DNA of 35,713 nt from Deltaproteobacteria bacterium (GTDB taxonomy: Bacteria; Desulfobacterota; Dissulfuribacteria; Dissulfuribacterales; UBA3076): NCBI GenBank assembly GCA_003194495.1, contig PQXE01000011.1, forward strand, positions 18,014-53,726. Reading direction: 5' to 3'. Position numbers and translations under genes: made by a program. Under the pieces are notes generated by a model. The model saw nothing but the letters and a program-made list of their open reading frames with translations, was not told the origin of the DNA and did no database searches. Positions 1 through 9,123 of the stretch are shown one piece after another; the first letter of the stretch is position 1; each line of letters starts with the position of its first letter.

Positions 1-84
1 TCGCATCAGTAATCATCACCTTTCGGTCATTAGTTTGTGAATCACCCCCCCTCTTACCATAACACCGCTGATTTTACAGAAAAA

Positions 85-186
85 AATGGAAATTCCTATA
101 CTATCAAGTTATTTATTGTACGTTCCTAAACACAAATAGCATAGGAATTTCTATTTTCTAAATCCGCCCTAAAGGCGCTAAGTTCT
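85..186. repeat. mosaic of intergenic repeats left of the pilin operon
   Basis: This stretch after pilX holds no gene. A 16-base arm (88-103) is repeated in inverted form at 137-152 with one mismatch. Positions 104-127 are a perfect inverted match to 2971-2994. Positions 163-185 match 2661-2683 in inverted orientation (21 of 23). The arm at 91-104 also recurs directly near 2781-2794. The same repeat family therefore lies on both sides of the minor-pilin operon. Confidence 0.75.
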
Positions 187-222
187 GTTTATTCTATAAA
201 AAATCATGATTAGGCACCAAAA

Positions 223-783
223 TCACATAACATGCATCCATTGGAGCAATATTATATCTTTACTGTTTACCATTCCAAGATGTTGGGAATAGATGTCATA
301 AATTATTTTAGCTCCACCCCCTGCGGCTCCCTTACCTTGTCCTTCATATCCTGCAGCCATTTGGATAGCACTACCCGATAAGAAACTGGTATTCCCGCCA
401 ATGGTCAAATTTGTGTGAGGCCCATTTCCTATATAATTTCTCGGTAAGTAGGCGTCCCTGTTACTGTTAGAAGGTTTATCAGGGGTACCGTTAAGATACA
501 GTTGGGCATTAGTTGCATTGACATCTTCAAGGTTTGCAAGTTCAGTAGTATTGAACCCAGCCAAATTAATATTCTGTTCAACGAGTTCAATCCCAACCTC
601 AGTTCCACCATCCGCCTGCTGAAAGGCCATTTTATGTACTTTATCACATCCTGATATAAGAATCTCTATTTTGCTTGTATTGGTGGCTGCTACTCCTATA
701 ATGGTAACAAGGAATAATATCATTACAGAAATTAGCAGGACTGATCCCTTATCATTTTTTCCTATAGAAAATATACTTTTCAT
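223..783 (-). CDS. pilX: PilX-like type IV pilus minor pilin
   Basis: Probable PilX-family minor pilin of the type IV pilus, expected in the inner membrane and pilus-tip priming complex. The N-terminus has a short basic leader, then a glycine and a long hydrophobic helix (about residues 14-35, starting GSVLLISVMILF). As in other PilX proteins, the canonical Glu at mature position 5 is missing. The rest is a soluble domain rich in Asn, Gly and Thr. It is the last visible gene of a four-gene minus-strand operon (fimT, pilW, pilV, pilX). The start has an AAGGAT Shine-Dalgarno about 7 bases upstream. A PilY1 gene often follows pilX, but the 222 bases to the window edge hold only repeats. The PilX assignment rests on gene order and the N-terminus, because the globular domain is not recognisable. 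Confidence 0.8.
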   Translation of the reverse strand: MKSIFSIGKNDKGSVLLISVMILFLVTIIGVAATNTSKIEILISGCDKVHKMAFQQADGGTEVGIELVEQNINLAGFNTTELANLEDVNATNAQLYLNGTPDKPSNSNRDAYLPRNYIGNGPHTNLTIGGNTSFLSGSAIQMAAGYEGQGKGAAGGGAKIIYDIYSQHLGMVNSKDIILLQWMHVM

Positions 784-811
784 AGATCGTATCCTTTCGA
801 AAAGTGTAATT

Positions 812-1252
812 TTATATAATATCCGCTTTCATAGAAGTAAGAAAAATAGTCTTTTGTGCATTTCTATATGTCCATGTTATAATTACATTTATTGTTTCAG
901 TATTATCTATTGGGGAATTCTTGGCGATATTCCAACAAATATTGTACTTGCCGTCAACAGGATTATTAGTATCCTTGTGATCTGCTGTTGTGTCTGTATC
1001 ATCTAATCCACTTACTCCATTATCATTTGTTTCATTATTTAATTCGTCGGCATAAGTAAGACTTATCAATTTTTCCATCCTATCCTGAGCTAAAGAGCTC
1101 GCCTTTGTAAGCTCTTTGGCAAAAGAATTTCCTTTAATAGCTGTAATTTGCATACTGCCCACTGCAAGTATTCCAACGGCAAATACCGTTATGGCTATTA
1201 GTATCTCTATCAGGCTAAAGCCCTTTTCATTGTTTTTTTTCATGTCAATCAT
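812..1252 (-). CDS. pilV: PilV-like type IV pilus minor pilin
   Basis: Type IV prepilin of the PilV group. It has a short basic leader, a prepilin peptidase site (KG|FSLIEILIAI) with Glu at mature position 5, and a hydrophobic helix of about 25 residues. The mature domain is Asp/Asn rich. I chose the ATG at 1252 because it overlaps the pilW stop as ATGA, a typical translational coupling. An upstream in-frame ATG at 1270 would overlap pilW by 22 bases and gives an unnatural leader. The product is about 146 residues, normal for PilV. It is expected to be processed by PilD and to join the minor-pilin complex with PilW, PilX and FimT. Confidence 0.85.
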   Translation of the reverse strand: MIDMKKNNEKGFSLIEILIAITVFAVGILAVGSMQITAIKGNSFAKELTKASSLAQDRMEKLISLTYADELNNETNDNGVSGLDDTDTTADHKDTNNPVDGKYNICWNIAKNSPIDNTETINVIITWTYRNAQKTIFLTSMKADII

Positions 1253-1884
1253 GATCCCATGTTTCTGCATTTTACTGTTGTGCTCAGGAGACTGCGGTGG
1301 AAGCCATCATTGTATGGTCCCCAATTGGCTCCTGATGGTGTCGTATACTGTTTTGTATTCTTGAACTTAGGATCTTTACGTCCAGTTTTTGCTAATATTG
1401 TTATCTGGACGTTCCTAATGTTATTTAGGTCTGCAGGTATGAGAGTTTGGGTTGTGTCTTCAAGGGTATAGTAGAATTCCATGTTTTCGATATTTTCAGC
1501 AATAGGCTGATTGTACCCAGCGTCTATTTTTCTTCCTATATCATTATCACCATCAGCAGAAGAATCATATAAAGAGTAAGTAATTGTCTTTAAGGTATCA
1601 TTATCTGAGATAAGGGTATAAGAAGTACTGTTTCCAGTAGCTGCGACAAATCCTGTCTGGGAGGTCCTGTCAGGATCATATCCTGCCATCCTTATATCTC
1701 TGACCGTCATATTCATTGCTGCTCTGAGGTTCTGTTGCATTTCCGCAACCTGTTCCTGGATGAGATAGCTTTTCTGTTGGAATAGAAATGTCGAAAATAT
1801 AGCTGCTGAGACGATGCCCGTTATTACCATAGCAACCAGCAGTTCAACTAAGGTAAAACCATTTGATTTGCTTGATTTGTTCAT
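1249..1884 (-). CDS. pilW: PilW-like type IV pilus minor pilin
   Basis: Prepilin of the PilW group, 211 residues. The leader ends NG|FTLVELLVAMVITG, which gives the PilD cleavage site, Glu at mature position 5 and the hydrophobic assembly helix. A heptad-like stretch follows (QQKSYLIQEQVAEMQQNLRA), then the pattern RDIRMAGYDP, which recurs in PilW proteins. The C-terminal part is beta-rich. The gene starts 2 bases after the fimT stop and its own stop overlaps the pilV start, so the four genes are almost certainly co-transcribed and coupled. Confidence 0.87.
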   Translation of the reverse strand: MNKSSKSNGFTLVELLVAMVITGIVSAAIFSTFLFQQKSYLIQEQVAEMQQNLRAAMNMTVRDIRMAGYDPDRTSQTGFVAATGNSTSYTLISDNDTLKTITYSLYDSSADGDNDIGRKIDAGYNQPIAENIENMEFYYTLEDTTQTLIPADLNNIRNVQITILAKTGRKDPKFKNTKQYTTPSGANWGPYNDGFHRSLLSTTVKCRNMGS

Positions 1885-1886
1885 CG

Positions 1887-2450
1887 CTACTCCCAGGCTC
1901 CGCCATGATAGTGCCAGGTCTTTATCCTTCCTGTGGTGGAGATCGATCCCACAGCAAAGGTGTCACCAGCTATGTTTCTTATATAGACTGTCCCGGATTC
2001 GCTGGTACCATCCGGATTAAAGATAACCCTGTTGCCGCTGAAATTTACCGCGTCTGTGTAAGTACCGCCGGGTCTGTTCTGTGGATTGCCTGTTGATCCG
2101 TAAGAAACCCCTGAATAGGCCGCAAAATCAACTGTCCTGAAGACGGAGTCATCTGCTGTATTCCAGTTGCCGTCAGCCCCACTGTCGATGATTCTGTACG
2201 TGGTGGAATTTGTGTCAAATTGCACTGCCCATGCTGAACTGGATTTAAGGGCGTTGATCCTTGTAAGTTGCATGTTCGACACGATATCCCGGGCTGCCGC
2301 CTTTAATCTGCTGCGGGCCGCCATCTCATGAAAGCTGAATACGGCAAGTCCCACCATGATAGCGACAATAGCGAAAACCGTGACCAACTCCACGGTCGTG
2401 AATCCCCGTTCCCGGGTTTGATGTCTCATTTTTTTCTTTGATTGTTTCAC
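1887..2450 (-). CDS. fimT: FimT/GspH-family pseudopilin
   Basis: FimT/GspH-type minor pilin and first gene of the operon. The leader is basic (KQSKKKMRHQTRERG) and is followed by FTTVELVTVFAIVAIM, the prepilin cleavage site with Glu at mature position 5. Next comes the FHEMAARSRLKAAARDIVSNMQ pattern region (about residues 45-66) typical of the GspH domain, and a beta-rich C-terminus. The open frame starts at GTG 2450. An ATG at 2429 would give a shorter leader and cannot be excluded. FimT proteins bind DNA in some naturally competent bacteria, but nothing here tests that. Confidence 0.85.
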   Translation of the reverse strand: MKQSKKKMRHQTRERGFTTVELVTVFAIVAIMVGLAVFSFHEMAARSRLKAAARDIVSNMQLTRINALKSSSAWAVQFDTNSTTYRIIDSGADGNWNTADDSVFRTVDFAAYSGVSYGSTGNPQNRPGGTYTDAVNFSGNRVIFNPDGTSESGTVYIRNIAGDTFAVGSISTTGRIKTWHYHGGAWE

Positions 2451-2680
2451 AGTCTTTCTCTGATTTCACTTCAAAATAGAAAGGTCCTTATGGATTGGGC
2501 ATATCAAATTCAGATACAAGCAAGATCGAAGCCAAATTCCTAAAAAAGAAACAACAGCAAGCAGGAGAGGGAGAAACAGCTTTAAAACCCTGCACACGCG
2601 GAGACGAGCGCACCACTCATAGCGAAGCGGCGTGTGGAGCGCGATTGAGAAAAAACCGGTGAACTTAGCGCCCTTCGGGC

Positions 2681-2820
2681 GGACTTAAAAAATTTTGGAC
2701 ACAGATATACACAGATATACACAGATAATATTACTGTTCATAAATTTAAAAATCTGTGTTCATCTGTGTCCCAAAATGAAAATTCCTATACTATGGACTT
2801 AAAAAATTTTAGACACGGAT
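2681..2820. repeat. paired direct repeats enclosing an inverted acacagat element
   Basis: A 26-base unit beginning ggacttaaaaaatttt occurs at 2681-2706 and again at 2795-2820 with two differences. Between them lies a tandem acacagatat run, and its inverted match reads atctgtg at 2752-2769. The arrangement resembles a small foldback element. No reading frame crosses it. Confidence 0.6.
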
Positions 2821-2878
2821 TACTCAGTATAAACCTAACCCATAGCCATCCGTGTAATCCGTAGTCATGAACAGGAGA

Positions 2879-2919
2879 TTGTTCTATTCTGGAACAGTAT
2901 ATTGTTCTATTCTGGAACA
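2879..2919. promoter_or_regulatory. two tandem 18-bp palindromic units, operator-like
   Basis: The unit ttgttctattctggaaca occurs twice without a mismatch, at 2879-2896 and 2902-2919, a 23-base period close to two helical turns. Each unit is itself an inverted repeat (TGTTC, 7 bases, GAACA). It lies about 225 bases upstream of the uvrA-like start. The form fits binding sites for a dimeric regulator, but the regulator and target are unknown and a repeat-element origin is equally possible. Confidence 0.35.
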
Positions 2920-2970
2920 AGCGACAGTATATTACCCAAAGTTGTTGCGAAATTACAGTAGGCTGAAATA

Positions 2971-3127
2971 AGGAACGTACAATAAATAACTTGAACAAAT
3001 TAATGTCTTTTTTGCCGTCTTCTTCGTTGCTCGTCGATCACATAACCCGGTTATGCTCGCTCCTCGCGCCTTGAATACAACAAAAAATCCTATTAATTTT
3101 TGTTCAACTTATTTATCTCCCGTTCCT
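2971..3127. mobile_element. 157-bp MITE-like element
   Basis: The ends are inverted repeats: AGGAACG plus 16 bases on the left (2971-2993), and the matching end at 3105-3127 (18 of 23 identical). Just inside, another imperfect inverted pair (about 2994-3015 against 3080-3104) extends the foldback. The interior has no coding capacity. A solo copy of the left end lies inverted at 104-127. No clear target duplication is visible. The right end is only 16 bases from the uvrA-like start codon. Confidence 0.6.
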
Positions 3128-3143
3128 AATCACTCAATCACTT

Positions 3144-5630
3144 ATGACAAATCAAACCATAGACATCATCAATGTCCGTCAACACAACCTAAAAGGCTTT
3201 GACCTTTCGATACCGCTGGGGAAAATTACGGTCCTGACCGGTCCCTCGGGCTCCGGCAAATCAACCCTGGCCCTGGATGTGCTTTTTGCCGAGGGTCAAT
3301 ATCGCTATCTTGAATCTCTGGGTATGGCGGTAAAGCGTATTGTCGACCTATGGGACAGGCCTTTGGTGGATGCGATAAAGGGCCTCCCTCCCCCCATTGC
3401 TCTTGAGCAGAAGCCATTTGTTCGCAGTCCCAGGTCCAGTGTGGCTACACTCACCGGCATAGCAGACTTAATGCGCCTGTTTTTCGCCACATGTAGCCGT
3501 CCGTATTGCCCGAAGTGCCAAATAGAAATCAGAACCCTTAGTGTAGATCAGATGGCTGACAGGATTCTGGATTTCCCAAAGGGTACAAAATTGATCCTGA
3601 TGGCGCCCCTGACTAAAAGGATGGATCTGATACCCCCGGACGAAATACTGAACTATTTGAAAAGGGATGGCTTTCTCAGGGTAAGAATAGACAAAAAGCC
3701 ATTTACCCTGGATGCCCCGGTAACATTGGACAAGAAACCCAGGTCCCTGGAACTGGTAGTGGATCGCCTGATAGTAAAACCAGGGATACTTTCACGTCTT
3801 GCGGATTCTCTTACCCTGGCCCTGAGTCAGGGAGACGGTTCCGTGGTAATAGAAATTCTACCCGTAAAAAAAGAGAAAAGGCCTGAGATACTTACATTCA
3901 GTGAGAAGATGAAGTGCCCTGAATGCCTGGAGTCTTTTCCCGCTCTCAGCCCCAGGATATTTTCATCCAGCCACCCGGATGGAATGTGCATCTCCTGCAA
4001 CGGCAAGGGCAAAAACAAATCAGATCAACCTTGCAGAAAATGCAGCGGGACCGGGTTAAACCCATTTGCCCGAAGTGTCCGCATAAAAGACCGGGGCTTT
4101 CCTGATCTCATGACATGGTCTGTACACAAGACCTATCTGTGGCTACTTTCCTTTTCCGCGGATTTTTCAGAAAAATCTCATGTAATTAAAAACATCCAGG
4201 CCGGAGCCCGCATTATCGAGGCCATTTCCTCCCGGCTTAAACCCTTAGAGGAAATGGGTCTTGGTTACCTCGAACTCGATCGACCGACAACAACCCTGTC
4301 GGGCGGAGAAATCCAGAGGCTGCGCCTGGGTGCCCAGCTTGGCAGGGACCTGACCGGGATTCTGTATATACTGGATGAGCCCACAATAGGTCTGCACCCG
4401 CGCGAACAGCAAGCACTATGGCAGAACCTTATCCATTTAAAAAACCAGGGCAACACAATAATAATAGTGGAACATGACCTTGATATCATTCGAAAGGCAG
4501 ACCACTTAATTGAGCTGGGTCCCGGAGCGGCAGATGAAGGAGGACGCCTGGTCTTTGCCGGCACGGCCGAAGATATGGCAAAAGACCAGGACAGCGTCAC
4601 AGGACCGTATCTCCAGGGAAACAGACGTCTCAAAAGGCATGGTCGTAAGAGAAAAAACTTTGGGCAGGTAATCCTCTGCAACGCACAGAAAAATAACCTC
4701 AAAGACATTACAGTTGCATTCCCTCTTGGCTGCCTGGTCTGTGTAACAGGTGTTTCCGGTTCCGGCAAAAGTACCCTGGTGACTGATGAATTATTTCATG
4801 CGATCCGCGGTTACCATAGAGACGGACCTTCTGAAAAGACAAAATTGATCCTAGATGGTGGATTGTCCACTATGCCTGCGACAATCCTGGTAGACCAGGC
4901 ACCCCTTGCAAAGGCCCGGTTCTCAATGCCTGCAACGTATATGGGTATTTTTACCCACATAAGAGGCCTATTTTGCAGGACGCCGGAGGCCAGGAGCCGG
5001 GGTTATAAGGCAGGCTACTTCAGCCTCACCCGTAAGGGCGGCAGGTGTGAAAGGTGCAAGGGCCAGGGCTTTATTGATCTGGACCTGCAGTATCTCCCTT
5101 CAATCAAGACAACCTGCGACCTCTGCGGAGGGATGCGCTACAACAGGGAGGCCCTTGGAATAAGGTATAAGGGGTTGACCATGGCGGAAGTCCTGGATAT
5201 GACAGTAAAGGATGCAGCGGATTTTTTTGCCAGGATACCCAGGATAAGACGGCCTCTGGAGGTTATTGAAAGGATCGGGCTTGGATATCTCAAACTTGGG
5301 CAACCCGCCTGCACACTTTCGGGCGGAGAGGCCCAGCGACTCAAGCTCGCAAAGGAACTCGCGAAACAGGCCCATGACCCCACGATCTACATCATGGATG
5401 AGCCGTCACGTGGTCTCCACCAAAAGGACTTGGAAAAATTTATTCCGGTCCTTGAGGAACTTCTTGAGCAGGGCCACTCGGTCATACTTATCGAGAACCA
5501 GCCTGAGATACTGAATCTTGCAGACTGGATAATAGAACTGGGACCGGGCGGAGGACCGGGCGGAGGAAACATCGTGGCTGAAGGTCCTCCGGCCGCAGCA
5601 AATCTGAACCCAGAACCTTTCCATCTATAA
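3144..5630 (+). CDS. uvrA: UvrA-family excinuclease ATPase (divergent paralogue)
   Basis: UvrA-type ABC ATPase that would recognise damaged DNA in nucleotide excision repair. Both ABC modules are present: Walker A GPSGSGKS (33-40) and GVSGSGKS (about 535), signatures LSGGEIQRLRL (about 384) and LSGGEAQRLKLA (about 725), Walker B ILDEPT and IMDEPS. The zinc modules are intact: CPEC...CISC...CRKC (about 255-305) and CERC...CDLC (about 635-665). A compact UvrB-interaction-like segment follows CPKC near residue 123. At 828 residues it is about 110 shorter than typical UvrA. The second module is divergent: DEPSRGLH replaces DEPTTGLH, and its switch reads IENQ instead of IEHN, so the usual His is lost. 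That suggests a specialised paralogue rather than the housekeeping UvrA. There is no clear ribosome-binding site. A MITE ends just upstream, and a weak hairpin follows the stop. Confidence 0.88.
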   Translation: MTNQTIDIINVRQHNLKGFDLSIPLGKITVLTGPSGSGKSTLALDVLFAEGQYRYLESLGMAVKRIVDLWDRPLVDAIKGLPPPIALEQKPFVRSPRSSVATLTGIADLMRLFFATCSRPYCPKCQIEIRTLSVDQMADRILDFPKGTKLILMAPLTKRMDLIPPDEILNYLKRDGFLRVRIDKKPFTLDAPVTLDKKPRSLELVVDRLIVKPGILSRLADSLTLALSQGDGSVVIEILPVKKEKRPEILTFSEKMKCPECLESFPALSPRIFSSSHPDGMCISCNGKGKNKSDQPCRKCSGTGLNPFARSVRIKDRGFPDLMTWSVHKTYLWLLSFSADFSEKSHVIKNIQAGARIIEAISSRLKPLEEMGLGYLELDRPTTTLSGGEIQRLRLGAQLGRDLTGILYILDEPTIGLHPREQQALWQNLIHLKNQGNTIIIVEHDLDIIRKADHLIELGPGAADEGGRLVFAGTAEDMAKDQDSVTGPYLQGNRRLKRHGRKRKNFGQVILCNAQKNNLKDITVAFPLGCLVCVTGVSGSGKSTLVTDELFHAIRGYHRDGPSEKTKLILDGGLSTMPATILVDQAPLAKARFSMPATYMGIFTHIRGLFCRTPEARSRGYKAGYFSLTRKGGRCERCKGQGFIDLDLQYLPSIKTTCDLCGGMRYNREALGIRYKGLTMAEVLDMTVKDAADFFARIPRIRRPLEVIERIGLGYLKLGQPACTLSGGEAQRLKLAKELAKQAHDPTIYIMDEPSRGLHQKDLEKFIPVLEELLEQGHSVILIENQPEILNLADWIIELGPGGGPGGGNIVAEGPPAAANLNPEPFHL

Positions 5631-5632
5631 AT

Positions 5633-5658
5633 CCGTAAACGCTTACGCTTCTTTACGG
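5633..5658. other. hairpin between convergent uvrA-like and kinase genes, with a solo repeat end
   Basis: CCGTAAA (5633-5639) pairs with TTTACGG (5652-5658). There is no T-tract, so terminator function is uncertain. The 12 bases GTAAACGCTTAC at 5635-5646 are identical to the right end of the 109-bp dispersed repeat found downstream of atpE. Confidence 0.35.
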
Positions 5659-6140
5659 TGCGGCAGCCATTTCTCGATCATCTCGGCCAGAACCTGCGGA
5701 ACGAAAGGCTTGGAGACGTAATCGTTCATACCCGCTTCCAGGCATTTCTCACGGTCGCCCTGCATGGCGTTGGCGGTCATAGCGATGATGGGAATGTCGT
5801 GGTTGCGGACTTGGGATTGCGGGTTTCGGATCCAGGCCGTGGCTTCGTAGCCGTCCATCCCGGGCATCTGACAGTCCATCAGGACCAAGTCATAAGGGAT
5901 GGCTTCCATGGCCTTGACTGCCTCGATTCCATTGACCACAGCGTCAGCGGACAGTCCCAGCTTTTTCAGAAAGGCAAGCGCTATCTTCTGGTTGACGATG
6001 TTGTCCTCGGCCAGGAGGATGCGCGCCTTACTGTGCATCATCTCACGAATCGAGTGGCGCGTGACAATGGGCCGTTCGGCTTTGCGCGTCTCTCCGCTCA
6101 GCACCGCGGCCAGGCTGTCAAACAGGTCGGAATGGCGCAC
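5643..6140 (-). CDS. C-terminal fragment of the hybrid kinase (second receiver domain)
   Basis: This fragment carries a complete response-regulator receiver domain: ILLAEDN acidic pocket, acceptor Asp in VLMDCQMPGMDG, the Thr of AMTANAM and the Lys of SKPF. The frame is open upstream of the first Met and reads GFAAYLTKS, the expected end of REC1, so it belongs to the kinase above. It could be translated alone as a single-domain receiver only if a local ribosome-binding site works, and none is obvious. Confidence 0.7.
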   Translation of the reverse strand: MRHSDLFDSLAAVLSGETRKAERPIVTRHSIREMMHSKARILLAEDNIVNQKIALAFLKKLGLSADAVVNGIEAVKAMEAIPYDLVLMDCQMPGMDGYEATAWIRNPQSQVRNHDIPIIAMTANAMQGDREKCLEAGMNDYVSKPFVPQVLAEMIEKWLPHRKEA

Positions 6141-9093
6141 CGACTTGGTGAGATATGCGGCAAAGCCGATCTTCTCGATGCACCGGGCGTCCCCCCCGCC
6201 GGCCCACGGAGGTCATCATCACCAGCCGCGTGTCGGCCAGAGCGGCGTCAGCCTTGATGGCCCGGCCTAGTTCTTCACCGTCCATGCCCGGCATCTGCAT
6301 GTCGAGAACGGCCACCCGGTAGGGATCGCCTGCCTGGGCCGCCTCGCGCAACAGACGCAGGCCCGTTTCGCCGTCGCTTGCTTCGTCGGGCCGCACGCCC
6401 CAAGCCGTGAACCGGACGAGCAGGATCTCCCGGTTAGTGGCATTATCATCCACTACCAGGATACGCACCGCGCGCAGGTCGGCCGACGGCGCCAAATCGC
6501 GCTTCTGTTCCATCTGCTTGAGAAAACCGGCAGTGAACCAGAACTCTGTTCCTTTGCCTTCTTCTGAGTTAATACCGATCTTCCCGCCCATCATCCCGGC
6601 CAGTTGTTTTGAGATGGCCAGGCCCAGGCCGGTTCCGCCGTACTTGCGCGTGGTGGACGCGTCCACTTGGATGAACTGGCCGAACAGGCCGTCCTGTTTG
6701 TCCGCCGGGATGCCAATGCCCGTATCGCATACAGAAAAACGCACCAGGGCATCCTTGCCGGTCTGAGATACCAGGCTTGCGCGCACAGCGATCTCGCCCT
6801 TGTGCGTAAACTTGACCGCGTTGCCGGTGAGGTTGATGAGCACCTGGCGCAGGCGGCCAAGGTCGCCCCGGAGATATGCGGGCACGTCCGGTTCCGTGGC
6901 GCAGAGGAACTCCAGACCCTTTTCGTGTACCTTGGGCGCCATCATCTCGGCAAAATCATCCAGCAGAGCGCGCAGATCAAAGTCGAGCATCTCTATCTCC
7001 AGCTTGCCTGCCTCAATCTTGGAAAAATCCAGAATGTCGTTTATGATCCCCAGCAGTGATTCACCGCTTGTGCGCACGATCTTGGCGTAGCGGCGCTGCT
7101 CGTCGTTAAGCTCCGTGTCGAGCAGCAACATGGTCATACCGATGACCCCGTTCATAGGCGTGCGGATCTCGTGGCTCATGTTAGCCAGGAACTCGCTCTT
7201 GGCCTGGTTGGCCATATCGGCCTGTACTGCCATCTCTTCGGCACGGGCGGTAGCTGCTTTGAGCCGCCGGTTGATTTCCAGATGTTCTTCCTCGGCCCGC
7301 TTGCGGTCGGTGATGTCCCTTACCGTGGCCTGCAAGACCTGTCTGCCATTTAGTTCCATTGCGGATAAAAGCACTTCCGCAGGAAAATCCTCTCCTGTGT
7401 CTTGGCGCTTGTGAATCCATTCGAAACGATTGCTTTTCTCTGTCATGGCCGTTTCGATCCGCTCTCTCGCAGCCGTCATCGAGTCGGTGCCGTCGGGTTG
7501 TCGGGCGGACGACAGGTCCGCTGGATGCCTCGAGCAGAACTCTTCCACGGTTGCAACCCCGAATATCGACAGAGTCTTCGGGTTGCAGGCTAAAAACCCC
7601 TTTTCGTCGAGCATCATGATGGCGTCACCGGTCGTCTCGTAAAGCGTGCGGAAACGCTTCTCGCTGTCGGCCAGTGCGATGGTCCGCTCGGTGACCAATT
7701 GCTCCAGTTCCTCGCGCCTGCGGAGGACCGCACTGATCACGACGACCATCGCAGTCGTGAGCAGCAGCCCTGTCAGGCAGGCCAGCCAGCCTACCCACGC
7801 AGGGTGAAACCTCATAAATTTCGGCCCTGCGTGGGCGGTCACTAAAAAGGCCTTGCCAAAGGCAAAGACTGGGCGAGTCGTGGAAGGCCCCGAGACCGGA
7901 GCGTAGTCGGTAGCGCGGGAAGAGGCGAGTAGTTTGGGCGCGGCATTCTTGCGCAGGAGAGAAAGTTCCACAGACGCCGATTTGTCAGGGTTCGCGCTCT
8001 TTAGCAAATTCCCCATCCGCAGCACGGCCAGCACGAAACCGCACAGACGCTTGGGTTCACCGCTGTTAAAAACGGGGCGGTAAACCAGCATCCCCTTCTG
8101 ACCAGCCGTCTCCTGCACTATGGTTATGGGGTCGGTAGCGGTTGATAAGCCGATGAGCGCCGCCTCTTTCATGGCGGCCCGGCTAAGCGGTCCCGAGGCG
8201 AGGTCATAGCCCAAAGCGCGTTCATCGCCGGTCGGGGGCGTTACACGAAACACGGGATAGTACACCGCCCGTCCGGAGGCCGGCACCCGCTTTCCCTGAG
8301 CGTCTTTCTGCCATATTTCAAAATCAGTCAATCCTGCTGCACGGGCCTCTTGTTCAAAGCGGGACTTATCCTCCGCGGCCACAGCCGGAATCCATTCCCA
8401 TGCCTGGATAGCCGAATTTTGCTTCAGGTATTGGGTGTAATGCTGGAACTCATCATCAGTAACATGCTCGCTGCCTTCATAAAAATGCGCCAGGCCCTCC
8501 AGTTCGATATCGCGGAGATCGTGTATTGCATCGACGATACCGTTGGTTTTGCTTGCCGCCAGATGTTCGAAGGACTCAGTGCGGTTGTAGAACTCGTTTT
8601 CATGAGCCGTCCAAGCGGCAAACAGGGTCAGGACCAGCCCGACCGCAACGGTCACAGCCGGTTCGATGCACCGCATCCAGCGTGGCGCCGTACCGGCATA
8701 CCGCGAGCGTCGGGCCATGAGGACTGTACTGATCAACAGTATTGCGATCAGTGCCGGCGTGAGCAGAACCGGCGGCAGAGCGGCACGGGCCATGTCCCAT
8801 TTCCAGGTGCGGGCGTCGATGTCCATGCCCAGCACAGCGAGGAGTTTGCCTGTTTTCGGGTCGATCAGTGGAACCTGCGCGGAGACCCACGTGCCCCAGC
8901 GGTCGGTAACCGGACCTTCGACATCCCCAACCCGGGTATCGAGCACGCATCGCAAATTGTCCGAGGCCTCGTCATAGACCTGCCCGGCTGACGCTTCATC
9001 CGCAGAGCCGGTCGGCTCATTGTCCACGAAGAAGAAGATTTGGCCGTTTTCCTGCACCGTGTTTTCGGCAGGCATATCATCCTTGCGGCCCAT
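6118..9093 (-). CDS. main fragment of the hybrid kinase: sensor, CHASE, PAS, HisKA, HATPase, partial REC1
   Basis: Open frame of 991 residues. From the start it shows the end of the Cache-like sensor (FFFVDNEP...GMDIDARTW), a membrane helix (about 108-127), two further hydrophobic segments flanking a CHASE domain, then PAS ([20 protein letters not shown]). HisKA follows with the phospho-acceptor His at residue 641 in [10 protein letters not shown]. HATPase has its N-box ([10 protein letters not shown]), G1 (DTGIGIP) and G2 ([10 protein letters not shown]). REC1 carries the acceptor Asp in [11 protein letters not shown]. The last 20 or so residues after MMTSVG are out of frame because of the G-run slip. 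The ATG at 9093 lies inside the sensor domain, so it is probably not an original start. Confidence 0.75.
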   Translation of the reverse strand: MGRKDDMPAENTVQENGQIFFFVDNEPTGSADEASAGQVYDEASDNLRCVLDTRVGDVEGPVTDRWGTWVSAQVPLIDPKTGKLLAVLGMDIDARTWKWDMARAALPPVLLTPALIAILLISTVLMARRSRYAGTAPRWMRCIEPAVTVAVGLVLTLFAAWTAHENEFYNRTESFEHLAASKTNGIVDAIHDLRDIELEGLAHFYEGSEHVTDDEFQHYTQYLKQNSAIQAWEWIPAVAAEDKSRFEQEARAAGLTDFEIWQKDAQGKRVPASGRAVYYPVFRVTPPTGDERALGYDLASGPLSRAAMKEAALIGLSTATDPITIVQETAGQKGMLVYRPVFNSGEPKRLCGFVLAVLRMGNLLKSANPDKSASVELSLLRKNAAPKLLASSRATDYAPVSGPSTTRPVFAFGKAFLVTAHAGPKFMRFHPAWVGWLACLTGLLLTTAMVVVISAVLRRREELEQLVTERTIALADSEKRFRTLYETTGDAIMMLDEKGFLACNPKTLSIFGVATVEEFCSRHPADLSSARQPDGTDSMTAARERIETAMTEKSNRFEWIHKRQDTGEDFPAEVLLSAMELNGRQVLQATVRDITDRKRAEEEHLEINRRLKAATARAEEMAVQADMANQAKSEFLANMSHEIRTPMNGVIGMTMLLLDTELNDEQRRYAKIVRTSGESLLGIINDILDFSKIEAGKLEIEMLDFDLRALLDDFAEMMAPKVHEKGLEFLCATEPDVPAYLRGDLGRLRQVLINLTGNAVKFTHKGEIAVRASLVSQTGKDALVRFSVCDTGIGIPADKQDGLFGQFIQVDASTTRKYGGTGLGLAISKQLAGMMGGKIGINSEEGKGTEFWFTAGFLKQMEQKRDLAPSADLRAVRILVVDDNATNREILLVRFTAWGVRPDEASDGETGLRLLREAAQAGDPYRVAVLDMQMPGMDGEELGRAIKADAALADTRLVMMTSVGRRGGRPVHREDRLCRISHQVGAPFRPV

Positions 9094-9123
9094 AAGGTAG
9101 ATAAACCGGCACTTGTCGTTGGC

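Larger units (their letters stand above)
2451..3143. other. repeat-rich intergenic region without a gene
   Basis: This 693-base gap lies between the divergent fimT and uvrA-like genes. I see no supportable gene. It holds an inverted copy (2661-2683) of the left-flank repeat, a pair of 26-base direct repeats (2681-2706 and 2795-2820, two mismatches), an acacagatat tandem run (2701-2727) with an inverted counterpart at 2752-2770, two identical 18-base palindromic units (2879-2896, 2902-2919) and a 157-bp MITE-like element (2971-3127). Confidence 0.7.

Noticed and set aside
2701..2730. Tandem acacagatat run as a CRISPR array
   Set aside because: The units are about 12 bases with no spacers and no cas genes nearby.
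5658..6257. Plus-strand frame of 199 codons opposite the receiver domain
   Set aside because: Shadow caused by high GC of the kinase gene.
8350..8991. Plus-strand frame of 213 codons opposite the kinase sensor
   Set aside because: Shadow frame. The minus strand carries recognisable CHASE and sensor domains.
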